Shown piece after piece: positions 43,721 to 52,033 of a DNA stretch of 64,000 nt. The DNA comes from Deltaproteobacteria bacterium. GTDB lineage: Bacteria; Myxococcota_A; UBA9160; UBA6930. The stretch lies in contig VGRF01000015.1 in assembly GCA_016875395.1 (NCBI GenBank), positions 46,668 through 110,667 of the forward strand. The letters are read 5' to 3'. Made by a program: the position numbers and the translations under genes. The notes under the pieces are model-generated. The model had not been told where the DNA came from, searched no databases, and worked only from the letters and a program-made list of their open reading frames with translations. The first letter of the stretch is position 1. Each line of letters starts with the position of its first letter.

Positions 43721-44497
43721 CTATCGGAAGTCGCGCCGCTCGAACGTCATCACCGCGACGAGCAGGAAGCCGAACACCCAAGCGAGGCCCATCACCGCGG
43801 CCCACGCCGTCTCGGTGGGAGGAATCGGCAGCTGGTGCGCCGCCTCGATCGTGCGGTTGAACGCCTCGAGGTCGGGCAGCAGGCGCTTCACCCACAGCGA
43901 GAAGGTTTGTGTCGCCTCCGAGCTCGACGCTCTCCCGATCGCGTAGAGGTCGCGCGTCATGTGGCCGATCAGATAGATGCCGAGCGAGTAACAACCCGCG
44001 AGGAACGGCGTGGCGAACGACGAGAACATCGTCGCGAAGGCCACCACCACGGCGAACTCGATCGCGATCAGACCGAGCGCAGTCGCGTGGCCGGAGTCGA
44101 GCGGCGCGCTCGACGCGAGCGACATGCCGACGAACCACACGATCATCACCGCGAGCAGCATCCAGAGCGTGGCGACCAGGCCGAGGTACTTGCCCGCGAT
44201 GAAGGCGCTGCGATCCACCGGCTTCGAGAGGATCGTGAAGATCGTGCGGCGGTCGACCTCGCGGTGCACCAGGCCGACGCCGACGAAGATCGCGATCGCG
44301 GCGCCGAAGAAGCGGATCGCGGCGAAGCTCACGTCTTGCAGGATGCGATCGCGCTCGACGTACGAGAGCGTCGAGAGCGCCGCGCTGGTGCCGATCAGCA
44401 GCAGCGCGAAAAAGAGCAGCACGTAGAGCACCTTGCTGCGAATCGCGTCGCGCCAGGTGTTGCCCGCGATCGCGAGCGTCGCGCTCAGCCACCTCAT
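43721..44497 (-). CDS. pilI: ABC-2-type permease at the pilI position
   Basis: The 258-residue protein has about six membrane helices and a typical ABC-2 export-permease layout (WRDAIRSKVLYVLLFFALLL, then GLVHREVDRRTIFTILSKPVDRSAFIAGKYLG in two parts). ATG 44497 overlaps the ATPase stop (ATGA). The order pilin-TPR-ATPase-permease-prepilin peptidase is that of M. xanthus pilA-G-H-I-D, so I name it after pilI; there these ABC genes are needed for pilus formation. The transported substrate is unknown. Confidence 0.75.
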   Translation of the reverse strand: MRWLSATLAIAGNTWRDAIRSKVLYVLLFFALLLIGTSAALSTLSYVERDRILQDVSFAAIRFFGAAIAIFVGVGLVHREVDRRTIFTILSKPVDRSAFIAGKYLGLVATLWMLLAVMIVWFVGMSLASSAPLDSGHATALGLIAIEFAVVVAFATMFSSFATPFLAGCYSLGIYLIGHMTRDLYAIGRASSSEATQTFSLWVKRLLPDLEAFNRTIEAAHQLPIPPTETAWAAVMGLAWVFGFLLVAVMTFERRDFR

Positions 44498-45444
44498 TTC
44501 GCGCCTCCCGGGATCTTGCCGGCCACGGCGTCGAGGAACAGCGACTCGAGATCCGCGCGCACGGGCTCCAGCTCTTCGAGGATCGCACCGCGCGCGAGCG
44601 CGACCTGCACGAGCTCGCTCACGTGCTTGTGCGCGACGCGCAGCGTGACGCGCTCGCCGCGGCCCGAGAGCTTCGCCTCGAAGCGCGACTCCGCCTCCTC
44701 CGCGAGCTCGGGCGAGAGCGCGGAGAAAGTCGCCTCGACCTCGCGCTCGCCGCTCGGCAGCGCGCCGTCGAGGACGCCCTGATAAGCGATGCGGCCCTGC
44801 ACGATGATCGCGACGCGATCGCACAGCGACTCCACGTCCGAGAGGATGTGCGTGTTCATGAAGATCGTCTTGCCGCCGGCGGAGAGCTGCGCGACGAGGT
44901 CGCGGATCTCCTTGCGGCCGACGGGATCGAGCCCGCTCATCGGCTCGTCGAGGAACACGACGCTCGGATCGTGCACGATCGCCTGCGCGATGCCGATGCG
45001 CTGGAGCATGCCCTTCGAGTACGTGCGCAGCCGCGCGTCGGCGGCATGCGCGAGGCCGACCTGCGCGAGCACTTCGCGCACGCGCTCGCGGCGGCGCTGC
45101 GCCGGCACCGCGCACAGCTTCGCGTAGAAGTCGAGAATCTCGGCGCCGGTCAGGAAGTCGTAGAAGTACGGCGCCTCGGGTGCGAAGCCGATGTGCTCGC
45201 GGAAGGCGGTCTCGCGCACGTCGTGGCCGAGAATGCTCGCCTCGCCCGCCGTCGCGCGAATCAGACCCATCAGGATCTTCAGCGTCGTGGTCTTGCCGGC
45301 GCCGTTCGGTCCGATGAAGCCGAACAGCTCGCCGCGCTTCACCTCGAGATCGATGCCGTGCAGCACGCGCTTCTTGCGCAAGCCGAGGCCCGGCCGGAAG
45401 TCCTTAACGAGTCCGGAAACCCGGACGACCGTCTCCCGCTCCAT
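44494..45444 (-). CDS. pilH: ABC transporter ATPase at the pilH position
   Basis: The 316-residue ATPase has Walker [20 protein letters not shown]-loop [16 protein letters not shown], signature [15 protein letters not shown], Walker [16 protein letters not shown] and the H-loop [14 protein letters not shown]-terminal regulatory extension of about 90 residues follows, as in ABC-2 exporters. It is coupled to the permease. The pilH name follows Myxococcus usage, not the Pseudomonas response regulator of the same name. Confidence 0.82.
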   Translation of the reverse strand: MERETVVRVSGLVKDFRPGLGLRKKRVLHGIDLEVKRGELFGFIGPNGAGKTTTLKILMGLIRATAGEASILGHDVRETAFREHIGFAPEAPYFYDFLTGAEILDFYAKLCAVPAQRRRERVREVLAQVGLAHAADARLRTYSKGMLQRIGIAQAIVHDPSVVFLDEPMSGLDPVGRKEIRDLVAQLSAGGKTIFMNTHILSDVESLCDRVAIIVQGRIAYQGVLDGALPSGEREVEATFSALSPELAEEAESRFEAKLSGRGERVTLRVAHKHVSELVQVALARGAILEELEPVRADLESLFLDAVAGKIPGGAK

Positions 45445-45456
45445 CCCCTCTGCCCC

Positions 45457-46326
45457 TCACTTCGCCGACTCGCGCTCGCGCGCGAGCGTTCCCCTGAGCC
45501 GGTAGCGGTATCGGATGCCCGCCGAAACGATTTCACCGGTTTCTTCGCTGATCTCCCAGCCGCTCTCATAGGGATCCGCGGGCAGATTGCGAAGCACTCG
45601 CCCGGAGACGAGATCGTCCACCCGCGAGATGTCGCGCTTGAAGATCCGCACGTACTCCGCGCGAGCCGCGTCGAGGAACCTCGCGCGACGCTCGGTCTCG
45701 ATCTCTTGGAGCGCCGCGGTGTAGTGCAAGCGCTCGCGCTCTTCCGTCGCGTTCTCGAGCAGCTCCTGCACGAACGCCGCCGCGGCGTCCAGCCCGGCGC
45801 CCTGCGACTCGAGGCGCGCCGCGAGGCGCCCGAGGTACGGCGGCGCATCTTCGAGCGCGACCGCTCGCTTCAGCGCGGCGGCCGCAGCGGCCTGGTCGTC
45901 GAGGTAGTAGAAGTGGTTGAAGCCGAGATAGAAGTAGTGCCGCCAGTCGTCCGGATGAATCATGATCGCGCGCTCGAGCAGCTCGTTGCCCTTGCGCACG
46001 GCGTCATCGTCGTCGATCAGCCACACCGCGGCGAAGCGATAGGCGTGGTCGACGTAGGGATCGAGGGTCGTCACGACGTCGATCAGCGCGCCGAGCGTGC
46101 CGTTCCGGCCCGAAGCTCCGTGCTCGCTGCCGACGATCTGTACGGCGCGGAGCCAGTAGAGATCGGCGAGCGCGGCGTGGAAGCCGAAGGCGGTCGCCCG
46201 CGCGGTCTGCGGATCGGGAACGAATTCGTCCCCACTCGCTTGCTGGGGGTCGTCCGGGAGTTTCGCGTCAGAGAGTGCGATCGCGGCGGCGGCCGCGACG
46301 CCGAGTGCGCAGCGGAGAAGAAACAC
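45457..46326 (-). CDS. TPR-like membrane-anchored protein at the pilG position
   Basis: The 289-residue protein starts with a signal or anchor segment (FLLRCALGVAAAAAIALSDA) and then forms helical pairs of the TPR type, including GFHAALADLYWLRAVQ, AVWLIDDDDAVRKGNELLERA and HYFYLGFNHFYYLDDQAAAAAALKRAV in consecutive parts. GTG 46326 has no strong ribosome binding site. It lies between the pilin genes and the ABC pair, where M. xanthus has pilG. It probably helps pilus assembly at the membrane; sequence identity with PilG could not be tested. Confidence 0.65.
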   Translation of the reverse strand: MFLLRCALGVAAAAAIALSDAKLPDDPQQASGDEFVPDPQTARATAFGFHAALADLYWLRAVQIVGSEHGASGRNGTLGALIDVVTTLDPYVDHAYRFAAVWLIDDDDAVRKGNELLERAIMIHPDDWRHYFYLGFNHFYYLDDQAAAAAALKRAVALEDAPPYLGRLAARLESQGAGLDAAAAFVQELLENATEERERLHYTAALQEIETERRARFLDAARAEYVRIFKRDISRVDDLVSGRVLRNLPADPYESGWEISEETGEIVSAGIRYRYRLRGTLARERESAK

Positions 46327-46337
46327 CGGAGCGCGTC

Positions 46338-46892
46338 TCAGTAGTCGTCTGTGGGGCCGAGCTTCGGCCAGACCGCGACCTGGTCGTAAATCGGGTTGCC
46401 TCCGCCGTCGAGAGGCGGGAACCAGCCCGTGATGTTGGTCGGGCACGGCGCGCCGGTGGCGTTGTCGGCATGGAAGTAACCGATGCCGCCGGGCCACAGA
46501 TCGCCATCGAGGTTCGAGTAGGCGACGATCGTGAAGCACGTCGTGCACGGGCACTCGGCGTTGGAGTCGAAGTCGTAGCGGTATCGAACGTCGCCCTCGG
46601 GTCTCCACCCGAGCTGAGAGAAGGCGGCCGTCGATCCCGGGGTCCACGCCGTCGGAATCGGATTGATCGGGGGCGGCGGCCAACCGGCGCCCGGGACCGT
46701 GGGAACGTTGCCGGTTTCGCCAAAGAACGCCTTGGCGGTCTTCGAGAGCGCCTCGAGGTTCGTCAGTCCTTCGGCGCGCTTCGCGCGCAGCTGCTGCCCG
46801 CGCAGAATCGGGATTGCGACCGTCGCCAGGGTGCCGATCACGGCCACCACGACAATCAGCTCGATCAGCGTGAAACCGCGATCTCTCCGCAT
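46338..46892 (-). CDS. Type IV pilin-like (minor pilin or pseudopilin) protein
   Basis: The 184-residue protein has a short leader MRRDRG and then FTLIELIVVVAVIGTLATVA, the type III signal cleaved by PilD with Glu at +5. The globular part is Pro- and aromatic-rich and holds three Cys in a short span (CPCTTC) and a fourth in APCPTN. ATG 46892 was chosen because GGGGAGG lies 8 bases upstream; an ATG six bases earlier is too close. Its length and Cys-rich head differ from the next two pilins, so it may be a minor pilin. Confidence 0.87.
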   Translation of the reverse strand: MRRDRGFTLIELIVVVAVIGTLATVAIPILRGQQLRAKRAEGLTNLEALSKTAKAFFGETGNVPTVPGAGWPPPPINPIPTAWTPGSTAAFSQLGWRPEGDVRYRYDFDSNAECPCTTCFTIVAYSNLDGDLWPGGIGYFHADNATGAPCPTNITGWFPPLDGGGNPIYDQVAVWPKLGPTDDY

Positions 46893-46957
46893 CTTCATCG
46901 CCTCCCCTCTCATCGCTCGAGCCCCCGCGCGCCGATCGGCGCTGCGGGAGGAAGGAA

Positions 46958-46991
46958 GCCTGGGGACCGGAGCAAGCTCCGATCCCCAGGC
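46958..46991 (-). terminator. Long hairpin between two pilin genes
   Basis: Sixteen-base arms (46958-46973 and 46976-46991) pair with one mismatch and a 2-base spacer, starting 17 bp after the stop of the upstream pilin. Such a stem can end or stabilise the abundant pilin transcript while letting some read-through reach the minor pilin and the ABC genes. Its right half also holds a weak sigma-54-like GG-N10-GC pattern ending TTGCTC. Confidence 0.5.
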
Positions 46992-47007
46992 GGGCACTAA
47001 GCGCGAA

Positions 47008-47523
<516 letters not shown>

Positions 47524-47612
47524 TTGGGGTAGTTCTCACTTTGCGTCCGAGGAGGCTTCACACGGCGACTTGCCGGGATCGACTTCGCTCGGATTGGCGT
47601 TGCGCGGGACCG

Positions 47613-47630
47613 GAGCAACCGACGTGCCAG
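47613..47630 (-). promoter_or_regulatory. Sigma-54 promoter of the pilA-like gene
   Basis: On the minus strand CTGGCACG-TCGG-TTGCTC matches the sigma-54 consensus at every conserved base, with GG and GC ten bases apart. It would start a transcript near 47603, leaving a leader of about 80 bases. The rest of the 385-bp gap up to 47908 holds only the hairpin at 47836. Confidence 0.8.
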
Positions 47631-47835
47631 CGGTTCTGCGTGACGCATGGCATCGGCAGGCGAGTGCCGCAGCTGTAGGCGCGATCACTCGATCGGGCGC
47701 TGCGGCCGGCGACGCCGCGACTGCTGTGTTTGCGCGCACAGTGACGCGCGCCGGCGGCAGGGTGACGAAACGCGGCGCTCGAGGCGGGGCGGAATCGCGA
47801 GTGCCCGCGGCAACCGTGTGCGCCAGAGACACGAA

Positions 47836-47863
47836 CGGGGCCAGAGCGTGAGCCCCGGCCCCG
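47836..47863 (-). terminator. Possible terminator hairpin after the third pilin-like gene
   Basis: CGGGGCC and GGCCCCG form a 7-bp GC stem around a 14-base loop, about 45 bp past the stop of the upstream pilin gene. No T-run follows. Confidence 0.35.
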
Positions 47864-47908
47864 CCTCGGGACGCGCTGCACGATCGGGCGCGCCCCGCGA
47901 GCCTCCTC

Positions 47909-48400
47909 TCAGTACACGTTGTTCGGCGTGCAGAGCGCGACTTGGCCCGGCCCCCCGCAGCCGCCCGGAGGAACACCGTTCGTCGACTGACCTACGTCGA
48001 AGATGCGGGTGTTGTTGTCGTCGTCGAGATCGCTCTTCGCCGTCGCGAGGAACATGTTCGCGCCAGTGACGACGGTGTAGTTGAAGCGAACCTCTCCTTC
48101 GGGCGAGAAGCCGAGCTGGTCGAAGCCCGGTGCGATGGCGGGCCACGGAGCCGTCGTTCCGCCGAGAGCAGCGTCCGCCCGAGGCAACACGGCCGCGGCC
48201 ACGTAGACATCGGCGGCGGCGCGGTAGGTCTCCTCCGCGGCGCGGATCGCGGCGAGATTCATCGCGCCCTCCGCGGTTTTCGAGCGGAGTTGGAACTGGA
48301 GGAAGCTCGGAATCGCGATCGCCGCGAGAGTCCCGACGATGGCGACGACGATCATCAGCTCGATCAGCGTGAAGCCTCCCGCCTGGTCGTGTCGGCGCAT
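47909..48400 (-). CDS. Type IV pilin, second PilA-like paralogue
   Basis: The 163-residue prepilin has leader MRRHDQAGG, then FTLIELMIVVAIVGTLAAIA and IPSFLQFQLRSKTAEGAMN. It is clearly a paralogue of the next pilin: the N-terminal helix and the motifs APGFDQLGFSPEGEVRF and CTPNNVY match GFDTIGWAPEGNVYF and CEANNVF. It has its own sigma-54 promoter 40-55 bases upstream of the start. The three Cys fall near the C-terminus. Confidence 0.9.
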   Translation of the reverse strand: MRRHDQAGGFTLIELMIVVAIVGTLAAIAIPSFLQFQLRSKTAEGAMNLAAIRAAEETYRAAADVYVAAAVLPRADAALGGTTAPWPAIAPGFDQLGFSPEGEVRFNYTVVTGANMFLATAKSDLDDDNNTRIFDVGQSTNGVPPGGCGGPGQVALCTPNNVY

Positions 48401-48438
48401 GGCGAGCCATCCCTACTGGTTGAGAGTCGACTCCCGAG

Positions 48439-48456
48439 GAGCAACTCGCGTGCCGA
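48439..48456 (-). promoter_or_regulatory. Sigma-54 promoter of the second PilA-like gene
   Basis: On the minus strand TCGGCACG-CGAG-TTGCTC matches the sigma-54 consensus apart from the first T of TGGCAC, with the GG-N10-GC spacing kept. The start of transcription would fall near 48429, about 29 bases before the ATG. Confidence 0.7.
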
Positions 48457-48610
48457 CCGCTCAGCGATGCGCAGCTGCAGCGCGCGACCGCGCGCAGCGG
48501 CTCTCGCCTTCGCGGTCCTCCGCTCCGTTCGATCGCGCTCTTGCAGTGACGATTTCGGTCGCAGCGGCGCTTTCGCCGCCAAAACGTGGCCGCTAGCGTG
48601 CGCGCCCTTC

Positions 48611-48686
48611 GCTCCCTTCGTCTAGTGGCCTAGGACGTGGCCCTCTCAAGGCCGAAACATGGGTTCGACTCCCATAGGGAGCGCCA
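48611..48686 (+). tRNA. tRNA-Glu (anticodon CTC)
   Basis: The plus strand forms a full cloverleaf: acceptor GCTCCCT/AGGGAGC, D-arm GTCTAGTGGCCTAGGAC, anticodon arm TGGCC-CTCTCAA-GGCCG with anticodon CTC, and T-arm ATGGG-TTCGACT-CCCAT, with discriminator G and encoded CCA. It reads GAG. Confidence 0.96.
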
Positions 48687-48691
48687 CCACC

Positions 48692-48733
48692 GGCGCGCGG
48701 GCGGCCAAAGGGGATCAGCGGCGGCCGCGCGCC
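48692..48733 (+). terminator. Possible terminator hairpin after tRNA-Glu
   Basis: GGCGCGCGG (48692-48700) pairs with CCGCGCGCC (48725-48733) around a 24-base loop, six bases past the tRNA. No T-run follows. Confidence 0.35.
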
Positions 48734-48773
48734 GCCCGCCGCATCCGCCAAGCACGAGGCTCGCGACAACGAC

Positions 48774-49358
48774 ATGGCCGACTTCGCGTTCGCTTTCCTT
48801 GATTGCGAGTTCGGCGGCCTCGACCCCGAGCTGCACGACATCACCGAGATTGGCGTGATCTTGACGGACGACCGCCTCGCCGAGTCGGTGGAGCGCGAGT
48901 GGAAGGTGATCGCGCGCGCCGAGCGCATCACGCCGTCCTCGATCGAGATCTCCGGCTACGACGCTGCCGTGTGGGCGAAGGAGGCGGTGCCGGTCCGCCA
49001 GGCGCTGACGGAGCTCGCCGCGATGCTGCCCAAGAACTGCAAGATCGTTCCAGCAGGTCAGAACGTGCGCATGGATGTCGCGTTTCTCGAGCGCGCGTAC
49101 AAGAACTGCGGGATCGCGTGGCCGTTCGACTACCACGTGATCGATCTCGCGACGCTCTTCTACGCCTGGTCGCTCGTGGCGGGAGAGAAGGTGGAGGCGC
49201 TCTCACTGCGGCAGGCCGCGACCCGCGCGGGGCTCGCGCAGAACAAGGTCGCTCACCGCGCGCTCGCGGACGCACGCCTCACGCTCGAGACGTTCCGGCA
49301 CTACGTCGGCCGGCTCTCGCTGCGCGAGCTGCGCGAAGAGGCGCCGCTACCGCTCTGA
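48774..49358 (+). CDS. DEDDh-family 3'-5' exonuclease
   Basis: The 194-residue protein is an exonuclease of the DnaQ/RNase T fold: FLDCEFGGLD gives Exo I (D-E, residues about 10-12), PAGQNVRMDVAFLERAY Exo II and KVAHRALADARLTLE Exo III with the His of the DEDDh type. There is no other domain, so it is either a stand-alone proofreading/repair nuclease or an RNase T or oligoribonuclease-like enzyme. It follows tRNA-Glu on the same strand; the only start is ATG 48774 with no clear ribosome binding site. Its 3' end overlaps the next gene, convergent, by 58 bp. Confidence 0.85.
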   Translation: MADFAFAFLDCEFGGLDPELHDITEIGVILTDDRLAESVEREWKVIARAERITPSSIEISGYDAAVWAKEAVPVRQALTELAAMLPKNCKIVPAGQNVRMDVAFLERAYKNCGIAWPFDYHVIDLATLFYAWSLVAGEKVEALSLRQAATRAGLAQNKVAHRALADARLTLETFRHYVGRLSLRELREEAPLPL

Positions 49359-49954
49359 GGTCCGCTCGGCTCGCTGGTCGCGTAGCTGCGCCACTTCGCG
49401 ACGGCGCTGCGGTCGATCCAGCCGAGCAGCGCGACTGCCACGCGCGCGAACAGGCTGCCCGGCGCGAACACGAGCGCGGAGCCGAAGTCGAGCAGCACGG
49501 GCGCGCCGTCCTCGCCCACGAGCACGTTGCCCTGGTGGCGCAGATCGAGGTGCACGACTCCGCACGCGTGCATCTCGGCGACCGCGGCTTCGAGCCGCGC
49601 GAAGAACTCCGGCGGCGTCTCGCGCGCGACGCTGCGCGAGAGCTTTGCGCCCGCGCGGTGCTCCACCGCGAACGCGAGCGCGTCGACGGCCCCGACGTAG
49701 CGCGGCACCGCCGCGTGCCCCGCCAGCGCGCGCCACGCCCGCTGCTCGCGGCGCGTGATCCAGCGCCCGAGCGTCGCGCGCACGAGCGCGCTGCGCGGCG
49801 CGAAGTCCTTCACCACGGCCCGCGCGCCCCCGAGCTCCCATGACGACACGTCGGGGTTCGCGAAGCCGCCGCGGCTCAGCAGCTGCGCGCTCGCGAGCTC
49901 GGCGCGCGTCGGGGCGCGCGGCGGAAGCGCGGGCTGCATCGGCATGGCGCGCAT
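49301..49954 (-). CDS. RIO/BUD32/Kdo-kinase-like small protein kinase
   Basis: The 217-residue protein has the minimal kinase pattern: Lys in ARAVVKDFAP (about residue 45), catalytic loop VVHLDLRHQGNVLV (about 127-140) and VLLDFGSALVF with DFG. It lacks a long activation segment, as in RIO/BUD32 and the Kdo/WaaP kinases. The target could be LPS core sugars or a protein. ATG 49954 is used; ATGs at 49945 and 49939 are possible. The C-terminal 19 codons overlap the convergent exonuclease gene. Confidence 0.72.
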   Translation of the reverse strand: MRAMPMQPALPPRAPTRAELASAQLLSRGGFANPDVSSWELGGARAVVKDFAPRSALVRATLGRWITRREQRAWRALAGHAAVPRYVGAVDALAFAVEHRAGAKLSRSVARETPPEFFARLEAAVAEMHACGVVHLDLRHQGNVLVGEDGAPVLLDFGSALVFAPGSLFARVAVALLGWIDRSAVAKWRSYATSEPSGPQSGSGASSRSSRSESRPT

Positions 49955-49998
49955 TCTCGGCGCACTGAGCGCGCGCCGCGACCTCGGGCCGCCGCTCG

Positions 49999-50238
49999 CT
50001 AGTGGTCGCGCTTTCGCCGCGACGGGTCGCCGTACTGCTCCTGCACCAGCGCCCACAAATCCTCGCGCAGCTCCTCGCGAAACTCGGGGCGCGCGTCATT
50101 CGGGTAGAGGTCGCCCTCGAGGAAGTCGGCCAGCTCCTCGGTCGTGAACTCCGCCGCGATCTCTCGCGCCGCGCCCGGGCGTCGGCTGCGAAGGCGAGAG
50201 AAGCGCTCGCTGATGCGCGCGAAGAGCGCCCACCTCAT
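49999..50238 (-). CDS. 79-residue protein coupled to an ECF sigma factor
   Basis: A small, highly charged, helical protein (EFTTEELADFLEGDLYPNDA in the middle, DPSRRKRDH at the end) whose ATG overlaps the stop of the upstream sigma factor gene (ATGA). It has no membrane segment and no zinc-binding anti-sigma motif. Its position suggests a regulator of the sigma factor, such as a small cytoplasmic anti-sigma factor, but nothing in the sequence proves this. Confidence 0.6.
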   Translation of the reverse strand: MRWALFARISERFSRLRSRRPGAAREIAAEFTTEELADFLEGDLYPNDARPEFREELREDLWALVQEQYGDPSRRKRDH

Positions 50239-50870
50239 TCATCGCCCCCCTCGATCTCGGCCGCGTCGAACAACATGCGCTTGGCGCGATACAGCCCGGA
50301 ACGAACTGCGTCGGCCGAGCGCTGCGTCCGGCGCGAGATCTCTTCGATCGTCAAGTCTTCGAGATGACGTAACCGAAACGCATCGAGCTGACAGGGAGCG
50401 AGCGTCCCCATGCGCCGCTCGATCTCGGCGCTGAGCCGCTCTTCGCGCACTCGCTCCTCCGGCGTGAACGTCCACTCGGGCGAAGCCGGCAGCACCGCAA
50501 CGCCGCGCAGCATCCGCTCCTCCTTCGCGCTCTCTGCCTGCTGACGACGCACGTAGCTGAGCGCCGTGTTGCGAGCGATGCCGTAGATCCACGAAAGCGG
50601 CGACGAGCTATCTCCGTACCCCGACGCGGAGCGGAAGACCGCGGTGAACACTTCCTGCGTGAGCTCTTCGGCGTCGGCGCGGCTGCGCACGCGCAGTGCG
50701 AGGTAGCTGTAGATGCGAGCGAAGTAGCGGTCGTAGAGCACGTTGAAGTGCGCCTCGCTACCGGCTCTCAGCCCGTCGAACAGCGCTTCGTCGCCGAGGG
50801 CCACGAGGCTCTCCGCGCAATCGCTCCGCGCGGCCACGCGCTCACGAGCGCCTGGCTTCCGACCTGCCAC
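50235..50870 (-). CDS. ECF-type RNA polymerase sigma factor (first of two)
   Basis: The 211-residue protein has region 2 (FNVLYDRYFARIYSYLALRV, then ADAEELTQEVFTAVFRSA and PLSWIYGIARNTALSYVRR) and region 4 (CQLDAFRLRHLEDLTIEEISRRTQRSADAVRSGLYRAKRML in two parts). It lacks regions 1 and 3, as ECF factors do. GTG 50870 is used. It is coupled to the 79-residue gene and lies 128 bp downstream of a second ECF gene, with a hairpin between them. Confidence 0.9.
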   Translation of the reverse strand: MAGRKPGARERVAARSDCAESLVALGDEALFDGLRAGSEAHFNVLYDRYFARIYSYLALRVRSRADAEELTQEVFTAVFRSASGYGDSSSPLSWIYGIARNTALSYVRRQQAESAKEERMLRGVAVLPASPEWTFTPEERVREERLSAEIERRMGTLAPCQLDAFRLRHLEDLTIEEISRRTQRSADAVRSGLYRAKRMLFDAAEIEGGDE

Positions 50871-50964
50871 GACTCGAGTCCCCCAGGCGAGCCGCGTCCC
50901 TGGCGCGGCTCTCCGCGCAGGAAGTGGTACGGGAGGGGCAGAAGTGGCACAGAAAGGTGCAACT

Positions 50965-50993
50965 CGTGCTCACGGAACGATCTCGTGAGCGTG
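50965..50993 (-). terminator. Hairpin after the second ECF sigma gene
   Basis: A 10-bp stem with two G-T pairs (50965-50974 with 50984-50993) around a 9-base loop begins about six bases past the stop of the upstream sigma gene. It may end that transcript, separating the two sigma genes. Confidence 0.4.
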
Positions 50994-50998
50994 GGTCG

Positions 50999-51667
50999 CT
51001 ACGCGCGCAGCACCTGCTCGAGTCCCGGCGCGGCCTGCGCGATCGCGCGCCGCATGCGGTAGAGGTTGGCCTTCACGGCGTCCTCTGACTTGCCGAGCGC
51101 CTCCGCGATCGAGCGAATCGACTGCCGGCGCAGGTGCTTCAGGTGGAAGATTCGGCGCTGAAGCGGAGTCAGGCGGTGCTCGATCGCCTCTTCGCACTGC
51201 GGCAGAAGGATGCGCGCCTGGACCTGCTCGTCGGCGGGAGCATCGGGCGACGCGGCGTGGAAGGTCTCGGGATCGATCGACTCCATCCACGGCCGGGCGC
51301 CCCTGAAGCGGCGGTTCACCTTGTTGCGCGCAATCCCGAAAATCCAAACGAGCAGGCTGGAGTTGCCCTGGTAGCTGCGCAGCGCGCGAAACACCGTGAC
51401 GAACACTTCCTGCGTCACGTCCTCCGCCTCGCCGGCGTCGCGCATGCGCTTCAGCGCGAAGCGGTACACGCGCGGGAAGTAGGCCTCGTAGAGCATCTCG
51501 AAGTGCGCGCGGCTGCCCGCGAGGATGTGCGCGACGAGCTCACTGTCGCTTTCCCACGCGACGTTGCGTCGGCGGCTCGGGCGCGAAGGCGCAGCGCTCC
51601 GCTTCGGGGTCGCGGAGCGATTCGTGGACGAGCTCGGGGAGCGCTCGGGGCTTTCGGAGGTGAACAA
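50999..51667 (-). CDS. ECF-type RNA polymerase sigma factor (second), under a sigma-54 promoter
   Basis: The 222-residue protein has a Ser/Pro/Arg-rich N-terminal tail of about 35 residues, region 2 (FEMLYEAYFPRVYRFALKRM, AEDVTQEVFVTVFRALRSY, LLVWIFGIARNKVNRRF) and region 4 (LTPLQRRIFHLKHLRRQSIRS, then EALGKSEDAVKANLYRMRRAI). TTG 51667 was chosen because GGGAG lies 7 bases upstream; the frame is open for 114 more codons but those read through the promoter. It is about 35% like its neighbour by eye, so the two are paralogues. No anti-sigma gene is adjacent. Confidence 0.87.
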   Translation of the reverse strand: MFTSESPERSPSSSTNRSATPKRSAAPSRPSRRRNVAWESDSELVAHILAGSRAHFEMLYEAYFPRVYRFALKRMRDAGEAEDVTQEVFVTVFRALRSYQGNSSLLVWIFGIARNKVNRRFRGARPWMESIDPETFHAASPDAPADEQVQARILLPQCEEAIEHRLTPLQRRIFHLKHLRRQSIRSIAEALGKSEDAVKANLYRMRRAIAQAAPGLEQVLRA

Positions 51668-51732
51668 GGGGGTACTCCCTGGCGGGTGGGGGCTTCTCTG
51701 GGGGGTGGGGACGTCGTCCCGGGGAGATGCGG

Positions 51733-51750
51733 GAGCAACGGTCGTGCCAG
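51733..51750 (-). promoter_or_regulatory. Sigma-54 promoter upstream of the second ECF sigma gene
   Basis: On the minus strand CTGGCACG-ACCG-TTGCTC matches the sigma-54 consensus at every conserved base, with GG-N10-GC spacing, and is nearly the same as the pilA promoter at 47613. A transcript would start near 51723, 56 bases before TTG 51667. In the remaining gap up to 52033 I see no other feature. Confidence 0.8.
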
Positions 51751-52033
51751 CTGCGCACCATACGCTTCCTGCAAGACCTTTTGCGTGCAATCTCAATGAG
51801 CTTGGTGACTGAAACGCACGAACCTGTTCCCTACGCATGACTTTTCGGGTGTGAAACGCCGTTCCGCAGGGAGTGAACGCGCCTTCGTCGTGGGGTGCGC
51901 CAGAGCGTCTCACGCGAGAAGCCTCGAGCGCTGTGAGGCAATTCGCAGCGCGAAACGGGTCAGACGCGTGACCGAACCGCCGCCATCGCGGCCAATTAGG
52001 GTCTGGCACGAAGTGGCCGCGATCGGCGCTCGG

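Noticed and set aside
46970-46990. Sigma-54 promoter for the minor pilin inside the hairpin
   Set aside because: The -12 half matches TTGCTC but the -24 half has two mismatches in GGCACG, and the bases are explained by the hairpin arms.
49301-49358. Frameshift or assembly error where the exonuclease and kinase genes overlap
   Set aside because: The overlap is tail-to-tail, both frames keep their conserved cores well away from it, and short convergent overlaps are common in compact genomes.
50944-50962. Plus-strand TGGCAC...TGC sequence resembling sigma-54
   Set aside because: GG and GC are 11 rather than 10 bases apart, and no plus-strand gene follows.
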